DNA of 64,000 bases from Hermodice carunculata (lineage: Eukaryota > Annelida > Polychaeta > Eunicida > Amphinomidae), in contig OZ026630.1 in NCBI GenBank assembly GCA_964020975.1, positions 28,458,337-28,522,336 of the forward strand, given 5' to 3'. A program made the position numbers and the translations under genes. The notes under the pieces are model-generated. The model worked only from the letters and a program-made list of their open reading frames with translations, made no database searches and was not told the DNA's origin. Shown here piece after piece: positions 22,909-34,358 of the stretch. The number at the start of each line of letters is the position of its first letter. Within the stretch, counting starts at the first letter, position 1.

Positions 22909-23130
22909 ATGCCTGGATTTACCTGCTGTGTACCTAGATGCTATAATAATTCATCTAGGGATAAGAATAATAGTTTCTACAACTTCCACAAAAACAAAGA
23001 ACTCAGAGACACATGGTTACGAAATATTTATAGAGCTGGTAACAATGGCCGTTTCAGTAAATTTGTACCAACGATGGGCCTTCGTGTCTGTAATGCACAT
23101 TTCCCAGATGGAATAGAAAACTATTATTAG
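22909..23130 (+). pseudogene. THAP-type zinc finger, broken or partial
   Basis: The frame opens with MPGFTCCVPRCYNN, then WLRNIYRAG and VCNAHFPDG. This is the C2CH layout of the THAP domain (Met-Pro near the start, C-x4-C, conserved Trp, then C-x2-H-F), a zinc-dependent DNA-binding fold shared by animal regulators and P-element-type transposases. After the HF block a TAG stop (23128) ends the frame. The expected follow-on, resembling IFPQQELIVSKPR, lies in another frame to about 23270. That suggests a decayed copy, although an exon ending near 23125 cannot be excluded. No catalytic transposase domain is visible downstream. Confidence 0.7.
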
Positions 23131-23459
23131 TACAATTGCAAAGATCTTTCCACAACAAGAACTGATAGTTTCAAAGCCTAGAGTGCAAGTAAGGCAACAT
23201 TTGGAACTTATTTCACAAGAAGTTTCCACAAAAACCACTAGGAACTGGAATTTTTACAAAGGTTTGATCTTCCCAAAATCTTAAAATTTGTGAGCTACTG
23301 AAATAAAAAACATGGTCTTTATATTGCTCAGTAATAGGCTTTTCTATTAATATATAATAATATGTATTTTTCTTCAACTCTAAAATCATTATTATCACTT
23401 ATACGTCTACCAAAGGCTATGTGCATGTCTAGATATCGATCGCCGGATGATCAATACTT

Positions 23460-24095
23460 CTCCGGTGAAGCATTCAACTAAATTTACCTTGTATCATTTC
23501 ATTAGGTCATAACTTTTGGATGAGTTGGTCAATTCCTTGCAAATAAAGATCAGAATAAAGCCTCTATTATACAGAATGCAAATATGTAAGTAAATATTGC
23601 CAATGAGATTTTTATGCAGGTTGTGCACAATCGTGTGCATGATTGCAGCAGTCAGTTATTCATGAAAATGGCCTTTTTCACAAAACATTTGATGTTACGT
23701 ACATCCTAAAATACATGTATACAAGCTACAATATAAAAGTGCCACCTTTATATTGGCCATTAGTAGACATTTGCAACGATATATGACATTAAACACTTTT
23801 TCTTTAAAACTTCTAGAAAACCACCAATATGCCTAGCGAAGGACATGGACGGCGCACTGCAAATGTGATTGGATGTCAAAGGTGGATTCCTCCCATTAAG
23901 CATTCCAGTGTACCATGTTATGTGTAAACATTTCACTTGATCATAACTTTCGTATGCGTATGTTAATTTCTTTCAAATCAAGAGCAAACTAAAGCTTACC
24001 TTGCATAGAATGGTAATATTGAGCTAAACTGCAATGATAAAAAAAAATCAATGAGGTTTCGCACAGGTTGTGTACAATGATCTATGATTGGAAGC
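23460..24095. repeat. diverged direct repeat pair
   Basis: Two stretches of about 190 bp (about 23470-23660 and 23900-24090) share blocks in the same order: 'cattccaN', 'tcataactttNg', 'aataaagNNNNac', 'aatgagNttt' and 'caggttgtgNacaat'. They flank a region with no other recognisable content. They may be two copies of one small repeat family. Confidence 0.5.
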
Positions 24096-24211
24096 ATGAA
24101 CTACACCATAATCTCTATTGCTGAGAAGGCAGACACCTTCAGCAACGTAGACTGCTGAAACACCAAGATGGCAATTGAGAAGAATCTGTGAACAGATGAT
24201 ATTTAGCAGCC

Positions 24212-24609
24212 ATGGCACACCCACTTGGCAAAAATATTGATCTTTCCACTCTCACCAGTGCAGAAGTTTACACCATCCTCAAAAACTTTTTTGCAGTGGC
24301 AAGGTGGGATGGCAGCAACCACTGTAACCAAATGAGCTACCAACAAATAAAGTGGTCCATTGGAAAACATTATAACCTGAACCTCAGCAATAAAAGACAC
24401 ATACCCTAAATTATTTGACACTAACTGTGCCATGGAAAAACATTTAAAAAAGGTGTGAAAGGAATCAATCGAATTTAACCCTCCAATTGAAAGCCCACAC
24501 TTAGTGGAGATGTACCAATATGCAACCAGGCCCGACTTACAGGATGACCCTCAAACACTACAGAACAAAGTCTTCCAGTCAGACTCATTTGGTGATTCAA
24601 GTCACAGAT
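24212..24609 (+). pseudogene. DUF3504-like (Crypton-related) relic
   Basis: An ATG frame gives STLTSAEVYTILKNFFAVAR, then MSYQQIKWSIGKHYNLNL. A frame change near 24390 leads to DTYPKLFDTNCAMEKHLKKV, a TGA, then EFNPPIESPHLVEMYQYATR and DDPQTLQNKVFQ. This order resembles the N-terminal and central part of the DUF3504 family (the ZMYM2/QRICH1/KIAA1958 C-terminal region, derived from Crypton tyrosine recombinases): an L-FY-ARK-DG segment, a small helical domain, then P-TL--KV-F. The recombinase catalytic part is missing. It shows at least one frameshift and one stop. Confidence 0.5.
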
Positions 24610-25899
24610 GAAATCTTTATGATCAGAAATGTCATTTTACAAAAATTTTCATGAAAGTCATCCCAGATGATAATATACATTTAAACATTCTCCCATATTG
24701 TAGTACACAAAATTAAATTAATGTGTCAGGTTTCTTGCGATAGTTTGTGGCTTTCCCCATGGTGCACGGGTCTTTGGGTCTATCTCCCGGTACATCTCCA
24801 TCGTGACGTATCGTACAGGCGGTCTCACTCCCTGTATCAACTTCTGCATTGAGTTTCAATGGGTTCTTTCTGGAACTCTGTGCCCATCCAAACAATGTTA
24901 TCTGATGCTTCAACATCATGGAGAAATGAATGTCAATAAACAATAAGCAGGTTAATTTATTCAGCCCTGGGACACGCAACACACCACATGGCCCAATCAG
25001 AGTGCCCCTCAATATTCTGCCCTTACGAGTCAATATGCTAATGACCCACTTTGATCCTCTGACATGTTTATGCAATGAGCACTGATGAGAAGAGATCTAA
25101 CATGCTCAGATTTTTATCACATTGAAGAGTGTGTTTGCTTTAGTTGCAGGTAAGGAATATTTAAGACGATAATGTTTCACTTGTAAAAACAGCAAACTGC
25201 CGGTCTGGTTCAGGTTGATCACACAGCGCACTCGTTTTGTTGCAACTTTTGCAACCGTTTTACTTCGGCTGCAACCACATTGGATTTGCTTTGTTTCTAT
25301 TGAAAAAGGTGTTGGTTTGGCTTAACCAAAACTGGTCGTGAAGAAAAATAGGGTCACCAGTCCCACAATAAGTGTGCTGACAGAGGAGTACAGAAGACTG
25401 TTCCACTCTACAGCAGGCAATAGCTCCAACCGCAGAATATACACAGGACTGGCCCACTTGCTTTTATTGCATTGTAGTCATACCGACTTGTGAGATGCCT
25501 TCACTCTGTCGTGTTTTCACGTCTATTGTATTTCATCCCAGAAAGACTTCAATTGACAGTGATAAAAGGGAAGTCTTTATACCAAATCGCCACTTTTCTG
25601 AATTGGTCATCACCACATTATTTTTTTTCTATCACCTTATCCAGCAATTCATCACATTTGCCAACTGATAATGCGAACCTAGGTATAATACAGTTTACTT
25701 TAAGCAAATAATAACAATGATGTTACTAATGGTTAACATATCATGGACAATTTACAAATTACACATTGGTCTATACCATTTTACATGTCTACAGTCATTT
25801 TCCTACACAGCCAATAAATAAACAAATATAATTGAAACTTCTGTGTGTCTGCAGAAATAGATATACTTTGGCTCAAGTTTCCTACTCATGTATTTTTCT

Positions 25900-26168
25900 T
25901 TTTTATCCCATGTATGTGTTGTCCAGAGTAACCACTGACGGGCCATTCTGCACCATGTAGAGTTTATTGCCGATCCACACGCCCATGTAGAACGGTCGCG
26001 TGCACGCCCTACTTTCGCGTTGACCACTTTTTCATGCGTATGCGCCTAGGATGTTGATTTATCATCTGCTGCTGTATTCGTCATTGATTGCTGTTTCGAC
26101 ACACCACTATCACATTTTTATGTGAAATAGTGGAGAATATTCTGGACTACACATACATGGGATAAAAA
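25900..26168. mobile_element. 269-bp MITE-like inverted-repeat element
   Basis: 28-bp inverted ends (25900-25927 and 26141-26168) differ at one position; they begin TTTTTATCCCATGTATGTGT. The interior is relatively CpG-rich and non-coding. The ends match no other element in this window, so the family is unassigned. Confidence 0.65.
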
Positions 26169-26204
26169 TAAAAAAAAACACTCTTGCAATTACCTCGCCG
26201 TAAA

Positions 26205-26319
26205 TTCTGCATGGCACTCGCGTACCCCTGGAGTGGAAGGATACACTTGATGGCCCGCCTGCGGCGGGTTGCATCTCGTGTATCCTTCCGCTCCACGGGT
26301 ACGCTTGTGCCATGCAGAA
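26205..26319. repeat. long hairpin, 42-nt arms
   Basis: The arms 26205-26246 and 26278-26319 are complementary at 38 of 42 positions, starting TTCTGCATGGCAC. The 31-nt loop contains its own small stem, CCCGCCTGCGGCGGG. It could be a foldback MITE or a structured RNA locus; nothing distinguishes these from sequence alone. Confidence 0.75.
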
Positions 26320-27385
26320 TGTATGGCCAGGCACTCACACTCGTGTAGTTTTATTATTATATCTCATTCTGAGTGTGTAACAAATGAAGTGTTCATGAAA
26401 CTGTACTGCATTGATTCACACTAGTTTGTTCACTTGGTCGTGTTGACAGTTTACATTTCACAGAATGTAGTGTACTGTAAGTAATAAAACCAGGAATGCA
26501 ACACAATACAATAAAAGATCACAAACACTCACCTTTTTTGTTTGTGTGTGGTATTTCCCAACTTCCAAACTCTTTTCTTGAACGGCAAATGGTTTTCCTT
26601 AATGTTTGCTACTTTGTCCAATACTTGAGGATCTCATTTTAGTAATCAGATTTCTTCATAACTTCCCCCTAAACACCAAAATAGAAATAATTAAAGGCAA
26701 TGAGATTCATAACAAGCATGCAGTCACACAAGGTGGTGGCGCAGTACAAGTATACGTCACAATAAAGCAGTACAGCTTCACTGACCGCCAGTACAGTATT
26801 AGGGTCATGTCCAATCTGCAAAAGGGAATTCAACATATTTGATTCAGTCCATGGCCCACCACCAATTATCAGTTCTATGGGGGCTTCTCTTGATTGTAGA
26901 AATACACAGTTAACATAAGCCAGATTCATCATATGCCTTTGATTATATGGGGGACTGGCACTGTGATAACCCACTGTAATACCATTGCATCCATTTATCA
27001 TATTTCCTGACCATACTCCTAACATATTGGTAATGTTACTTGTATTTATTAGTAAACGTTGTGTGCATGGTCACTTAGTATGGGTTCATGAATACAATTA
27101 CCGCACTGATGACAGATAAAATTATATACATGTACACACACTCATGCAGCATGTTCTCCAAACTGACAATTGAACAGAATCATGTGTCTGCATTTTCAAA
27201 TCTAACATTCAGTGGTACATGTACTTAGACACATTCTGTGTTTGGATATACATACCAAATTATCCTTATCCGGTACAGGGTGAGCAGAAAACTTGTGTGA
27301 AAAGAGCCTCAGTTGTAGACTTAAATTAAAATACTTCCATACATGTATGAAGTCTTTCAATGTAAAACTATTAGTAAGAAATAGT
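26320..27385. other. no supported gene
   Basis: AT-rich stretch with short frames and no recognised repeat or domain. Confidence 0.45.
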
Positions 27386-27610
27386 ACTCACCATAAGTCA
27401 CTTAAGCTGGTTTAAGTGCTTTGCCAGAGCCCCCATAAAAATTCCATGGTTCTAGTGCCGTCACCATGCTGCTGCTTTGAATCCATCCAGGCCCTGTCAC
27501 TTGGCACAGTGCTCCTGGTGGCGATAATGCTTATGAGTGAGCATGCACAATTCAGTTTCCTACACTATATAGGTGGGACCAAAAAGTGGGGATGGTTGGG
27601 TGGGAATTCT

Positions 27611-27690
27611 AGTGACCTATGGTGAGTGCTGTTTGTTAATAATAGTTTTAAGTTGAAAAACAGTACAACACCATAGTTCACTGAAGCTGT
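27611..27690. repeat. DIRS internal complementary region
   Basis: AGTGACCTATGGTGAGT (27611-27627) is the reverse complement of the element's left end at 27386. ACAACACCATAG with what follows (about 27665-27690) is the reverse complement of its right end at 34091-34124. The pair in this order equals a reverse-complemented end-to-end junction, the defining layout of the DIRS-1 internal complementary region. Confidence 0.65.
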
Positions 27691-30648
27691 TGTACCATCA
27701 GATGGGGGGGGGGGGGGAGCCTCCAAAGATTCTATACCAAAAACTCCGCACTAGAGAGCCACGGCCTAGGAAACCATTCTGCGTCTCCTGGTGCAACCTC
27801 TCTAATTCTGTTGAATTAGAAGGGCTGGGTAAGGCACATCCTAAGACAGACTGGAATGCGCTGTCTGGAAGCACTTGAGTGCCAATAGCCACACCTCCAC
27901 TTCTACCAAGTCTCTTAGGTGGAAGGATGTAAAGGTATTGTGGGAGCACCATCGAAAGGCGGCCATAATATCCTCTACTGACGTGTTGCATAACGGGTCC
28001 CAGGAGGCAGACAAGGCTCTAGCCTAATAAACCTATAGAGAATGAAGATGTGCTAGCTCTTCATCATTCCTGGCCACCTGGTAGGCCAAGGAAATTGTTT
28101 TCCTTATCCATCCCAAGATGGTATTAGGCAACAGAGTCTCAGACTCCAGCTGCCTAAGAGGAAGAAACAAGGTTTCCGCCCTACTCGATGAGATTGTGTC
28201 TTACTCAAATGAAACTGGAGTGCTCAAGTGGGAAAAAGGGCCTAATCTGGCTTGGACCTGGACACTGTTGCTGAGAGTGTCTTGGCCAAAAAAACCCGTC
28301 ACAGCGATTGAGGGGTCACGCACCACCTGTGTCTTAGACACAAGTCAGACACAAGGACTTAACAAACATCCTTCCCATCATCAGATAACCTGGTGAGGGA
28401 TCTTTCCAAAGCATGTATCTCCCCATATCTAGCACCTGTGGCAAGAGGTAACAGGAAGACCATCTTGAAGGTTAAGAAATTTAAGGTCGATTGAAGCCAT
28501 ATCTTTTGGCTTCAACCGAGGCTTTAAGAGCCATAAGCACCACAGAGAGATCCCAGCGAGGCACAGATTCTGTTCTACTGGACAATCCATGTAGAAGCTG
28601 TAAATAAGTCCACAGAGGCAAGGGTCTGTCCCTAAACTCTGTTCCCTGGTCTTAAGGGTAGGTACAATGGCCGAATTGTATCCCTCGATGGTGCAAACCT
28701 GAAGTGCCCTTACTCACACAGAATCAAAAGAAAGTCCACAATCTGTTGGACTGATGCCTCCAAAGGCAAAAAGTCCTTAGATCACACCAAAAAGCAGACT
28801 TGATCCACCTCGAGTCGTAAGTCTTCAAAGATTGACAAAGCTTTCCCTGGGCAATTCATTCAGCCACTCCCTTAGAGAAGCCACCTGAATTAATGCTCTT
28901 GGCGCTAGCTGCCAAAAGTGAAGCCTGATAAACTGAGGACTGCGGTGGAATGTGTTGGATCTTGATTGCTTGAGCACTTGAGGGAGAAGAGGCAGTGACC
29001 AGGGAGGCTTTACATTCAACTCCAACAGATCTAAGGACAACTCTCTCTTGGGCCAGCACAGGCCCACAAAAAGGACTTCGTACTGCTCCTCCCAAAACTT
29101 GCAAAGAACCTTCGGCAAGAGTGGTGTCGGAGGAAAGGCAAGTGTCGACATTCCCTGTCACAAAATCAACATGATAACTGTCACCCATGCCAACTTATCA
29201 GGAAACAAGAAGACAAAGGTGTCTATCTTGTGATTGTCCCTGGTGGCGAAGAGATCCATGTATGGTTGACCCCAAAGGGCCAAGATCACTTCCACCACCC
29301 GAAGATTCAACAACCACTCCATCTGAATCACCTGCAATCTGCATGAGAGCAGGTCAGCCTCAACATTCAGGCAACCCGAAATGTGCCGACAGTGGAGCCT
29401 GATGCTGTACTGATGGCACCAGAGCATGCTCGACTTGGCCTAAGAGAGCAACATTTTAGACCTGGTACCTCCCTGTTTCTTCAGGTATGCAACTGCTGTA
29501 TGGTTGTCACACATCACTAGGACCTGTCTGTTCTCCACCTGTGACTGAAACTGGACAAGGGCAGGATGGATTGCTTTTGGTTCTAGCCAACTGATGGCAA
29601 ACTGCTTCCACTGAGGAGGTCATTCACCTGAGGCTGTCAAAGAGTCCAAATGTGCTCCCATCCCTTCAGGAAGGCATTGGTGAACAAAGTCACCTCCCCT
29701 TGGAAGGGCACCAGAGACTGCTCCGGCATCACTGTCACTCAGCAAGATAAACCAACTCAGAACCGCCTATTGTACGGCTGGATCTCAAGATGCTGAGACA
29801 AGAGATTCTCTTCTGCTCCCACGATCTCAGAAGCTGAGCTGGATAGGCCCATGATGAAGCCTCCCCATAGGAACATGAGAGTCCATGCACGTCAGTGTCC
29901 TGATCAGACACATCCAATGAAGCACTGATGTACCTAATGGCCTCTTGAACTGTTTCAAGACAGCTAATAGTCTTGTCCATCTGTCCTCTAATGGCATACA
30001 AACGAAAGCGATTGTCAAAAACTGAATCCCCAAGAACATGCACTCCCTCAAGGGAGTCAGACTGAACTTTTTGAGAGAGTCACATTTACACCTAACCTCG
30101 AACACAGATCTCTAACGAACTGCATGTCCTGGAGAAGGCCTTTGTCCCGAGACCCCAGGAGCCAATTGTTGAGATAAATGAACAACCACATCCCTTACTG
30201 GTGCGCAAATGCGGCCACCTTGCCCATGACCCGAGTAAAGACCAGCGGTGCCAGTGCTAGGCCAAATGGCAGAGCTCCGAATTGGAAAACTTGCCATTGA
30301 CCACAAAGGGCAAGAATTTCCGAGACCTCTTGGCCATGGAAATGTGGAAGGACACATCTTTAAGGTCTATCGAGGTTGCCCAATCACCTTGTCACATCGC
30401 CACCATGTTGGTGGCCAGGGTCTCCATCTTGAGGTGCTGTTTGACAAGATAAGAGTTGTGTAGTGACAGGTTGATGACCGGTCTTTGTACACTATCCTAT
30501 TTTAGCACTAAAAACAGACAACTGTGAAAGCCTGGGGACCCACTGTTCAACACTGGCGCGAGGGCCTCTTTGTCCACAAGCTTTTGCATGGCCTCGTTCA
30601 AGAGTTCCTGGTCTGCCTCCCTGTGAGGTGGATTGAATAAAAGGGGTC

Positions 30649-30674
30649 GGGGGGGGGGGGGGGGGGGGGGGGGG
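30649..30674. repeat. G26 homopolymer
   Basis: Twenty-six consecutive G inside the fossil DIRS element; the longest G/C homopolymer in the window. Confidence 0.9.
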
Positions 30675-30946
30675 AGAAACTTCAATGAATAGCCATGCCA
30701 GACGATGTTTCACATGAAAGCATCGTCCTTGACACGGTCCCACTGGTAGGCAAACGACATTCATCAGCTGCGTACCCAGTCTTTTCAAGAATAAGGGACA
30801 GGGATGGCAGACCAGAGGGCCTGCAGAGGTGTAGGACTACCGGTGTGTGCCCTTAAGGGCAAGGCAACAATTTCTGGCCACCGTTGGGACCTGGTGAGCC
30901 CGGCTTTGAAGCATGGCCAACCTTCTTCACTGGCTTCTTCTTCCAC

Positions 30947-30949
<3 letters not shown>

Positions 30950-30996
<47 letters not shown>
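30950..30996. repeat. (CTG)n microsatellite in DIRS copy A
   Basis: About 15 CTG triplets within the gag-like part, read as a serine run on the element's strand. The same place in copy B (about 55418) has only three triplets. Confidence 0.85.
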
Positions 30997-33900
30997 ACTG
31001 CTACAGGCTGCTGCATACTGCCAGAGGGAACCACACTCCTTGGCTGACTTCACATTCCATAGTGAAGCCTCATCTAGAGACTTTTGCCACTTCTCTTTGG
31101 CAATATTGTCCACCCTCTCCAGTGAAAGACCAATTCCCTGGTTGTACAGCTCCGGACCCATCAGATCCAATGGCAGCTGAAAAGCACCTCTGCTTACAGC
31201 TGTCAGCAGGGCAGCCACCAAGAGGAGCGCATTACAGCTCACCAATTTGACATTGGCATCCAATGTAATGGCTTTGCTGAGCATGTGGTCCACAGCACAG
31301 CCTCAAGACCGCTTGAAGCCCAGCAGGGTCTCCACCAACCACTTGGCAGAGGCTGGCGCCACAGAGTCACCACAGGCCTCCTCCAGGAGCAGCATGACAT
31401 CCATAACAGTCAAGGAAAGAGCCAATGATTGTCATGACCCATGCATCTTGCTCAAAACATGAGTGTAGACAGGGGCTGGGAGACCGACTCTGCCTCTTTG
31501 ACATCAAGGTCCAGCAAGGGAGCATCGACTGTCGCAAGGGTAAAGTTATGCATGGACTTCCTAGTCTGGTACAGCTCCAACCTTGACTTCAGCTTCGCCA
31601 GCAATTGTCCCCGTGCTAGGCCATCCCCGGCAGACACAAATTGGCGGCTGTCTCAACACTCTCAGCTGACAGGGGCACAGCCCTATACTGTGCTACCAAG
31701 GGCTGTGGTAGTGTCTCCCTAGGGAGGGTCTCCCGCATATAGGCCATGTTTGCTCAGCAAAGTGAGCCAGGCTTTTACCCCTTAGAGGGAGAACGGTGGT
31801 CCCAGTCTTTCAGCTAATTGGCCAAAGCCACGGTCTGTAGAGACGACATCACATGTTTGGCAGTGGCAAGAAGGGGCTGCAACTCGGCCACCTCCCACTC
31901 TCCCCGCCAAATGTGAGAAGTGGCACCCTTCCTCTTCAGCTTCGGAGTCCTCACTAGGGAAATCCGAGCACTCATGGTCAAGGATATCCTGGGCAGTAGG
32001 ACAATCCTCCAGATTGTCACCAGAGCCTCGAAACGCTCCTCCTCAGTACTTGTCCTTGCAACTAGCTGAGGCTTCTAGAAGGCGGTGACATCAGGTGCCC
32101 ATGTCACTGGAGTCTCAGACACAGAACTACACTGTATCTGTAACTCCTCCCACAAACAGACAGTATCCACAGGCAAGATGCCCAAAAGGAGCCCGCGGGG
32201 GGCAGGGGCACCAGCCAGACCTCGGCCTCGGCAGAACTAGAAGTGAGAAATGTCACTGCCTCCTGAACCTGCAGGGTGGCTGCCAAACCTGAGAGACCCA
32301 TAGCCTGGGCAGGGGTAGGAGCATCCAAGCTTCCAGCCCGACGCCACATTGGCAAAGGTCACCAAGAGGCAACCTCCCCAACAGAAGGCTGATCAACCTC
32401 CATTGGAGCAGGGACAGACAGAGGAGACGCTGTCTCCACAGGAACTGTCCCTGCTGTGGGGCTTGTGACTCCAAGAACACCACCGTGACTGTCCCCTCCC
32501 CCTCAGAAGCGTGGAGTCCGTGTAAGGCCGAGGCCTAGACCCCATAGGTAAAACACCCGAACCTCGGTTCTGGCGCCGCACCTTTCCTTCCAGCAAACGA
32601 GAAGAAAAGTGGCGGTGCCTTCTATTCCTCTTCTTTTTCCCTATTCCATGGTCCGAATGCAAACGTGTGTGACCAGGGGAAGGAGGCAGGGGAGAGATTG
32701 GCTGCAAGGCCGACTCATCTCCACCCCCCAAACATCACCCCTGAGGACTACCATGCAGTCGGAGGCCGCACCTCAAAAGGCCCAGTTCCAGACACTGCCA
32801 CCATAGGAGGCACAATGGAGGCTGCTGCCCTAACTACACTAGCCACCTTGGGCTTACGTGCAGCCGCCTCTGAAGACGACTGGGCACTGCTCTCAAAAGC
32901 AGGGCCAGGCACCTTGGAAAGGAGGAGTACTCACATGCTCCCCGGAGGGTATGAAGCCAACCATACCAAACACTCGCCGAAAATTGGGAAGATAGCCACT
33001 TTGCCCATGAACATTCACAGAGGCCCTCACCTGGACAGCCGAAACTTGCTCTGTCAGAGCCCAGGAAGGAAACCCTGGCATAGTGTGTTAGGGAGTGATG
33101 ATGCCAAGTGCATCACCTGGGTCCTGCAGCCACGGCCAGTTTCTTTCCCCCCTCGGTGGTCACTGCATGAGTTATCCCCAAAGTACCATCTTTTCACTTG
33201 CCTACCAACACGTGGCTAGCAGCAAGATGAACAGGCTGGTAGGGGCCACTCACCACAGATTCACTTGAGGGAGCGACAGTGGAAGTGGAGGGGACCTAAG
33301 CACGGGAATGCCCAACCACTTTCCACAGAAAATCTGTGGTAGGCCTTGTATCTCCCAAGGGGGCCTAGATTCCAGGATGAGCTTCTACTCGAGGACCAGT
33401 CTGAGCCTGGCCATGAGGCCTGGCTTGAGTCGTGACCTCCCCTCAAAGGGGCCTCGATTTGAGGACCAGTCTGGGTCTGGCCAAACTTGTCAAGGCCTGG
33501 GCCTCAACTGCAAGGCCTCGAGCCTCCAATCAAGGACCAGTGTCCCCTTTGTGGGGCACTGAGGCCTCTTGCTAGCAATGTGCCTCCACACATTGCAGCC
33601 TCCATCTTGGAAACCTAACATCTGCCACTGAGAAGGGGTCCATCGTCAACAGATGTTGGACTCTCCCTTGTGCAGACCATGCCACTCTTGTGTATGCATT
33701 ACATGCTGATTGGTCGTCTTAGTTTGCCATCCTATGGTGGCTGGTGTCCTGGGCACCAAACACCCAACTCCACCTCTGAATTCATCCTGAATTAACTTAA
33801 CCGGCAATAGGAGAATTTCCCCAGGAAATTTATCAACTATCACACGGCAAGCAAGGGAACAAGAAGCCAACCAAAAAGATCAAGGAAAAGGGAGCTTCCA

Positions 33901-34358
33901 GACAATAAGCATCCACCGCAAATGGACATCAGAGTAGGAAACTGAATTGCGCATGCTCACTTATACATACTATCACCACCAGGAAAGCTGTGCCATGCCT
34001 TGATGGGTTCAATGCAGCAGCATAGTGATGGCACTGGATCCTTGGAATCTTTATGGGAGCTCTTGCAAAGCACCTAAAGTACATAGAAACCAGCTTAAGT
34101 GACCTATGGTGTTGTATTGTGTCCTTAATATCATACTTCTTCTGTAAATATCAGGATTTAATACGATGCTAAAATGTGTGAATTTTTTCTCAACTACCTT
34201 CACTCTGGCAACTTTTTTTGGTCCCCTTTAGCCAACCACTGGGCACTTTAGACGATGTATTGATATTCAGGATGTGTATTTTAAAGCTCTCTAACCTTGT
34301 TATTTTTTCTGTTTCAGCAAAAGTGATCCACACAACAGTCAAAAACTCAACATGTAGT

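Larger units (their letters stand above)
27386..34124 (-). mobile_element. fossil DIRS retroelement, copy A
   Basis: A DIRS-type retroelement, a group that integrates with a tyrosine recombinase instead of an integrase. Parts in order on the minus strand: right inverted repeat (about 33933-34124), gag-like region (about 31-33.9 kb), reverse transcriptase (about 30.0-30.8 kb), RNase H (about 29.1-29.9 kb), tyrosine recombinase (about 27.7-28.9 kb), an internal complementary region (27611-27690) and the left inverted repeat (27386-27563). The end repeats are about 80% identical by eye. RNase H/RT-type motifs such as DLFATRDNH mark the family. It is about 6.7 kb, broken in many places (well over ten), and old. 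It holds a G26 tract and a (CTG)n run. Confidence 0.88.

Noticed and set aside
24713-25075. 120-codon minus-strand frame
   Set aside because: No conserved motif and no link to the relic beside it.
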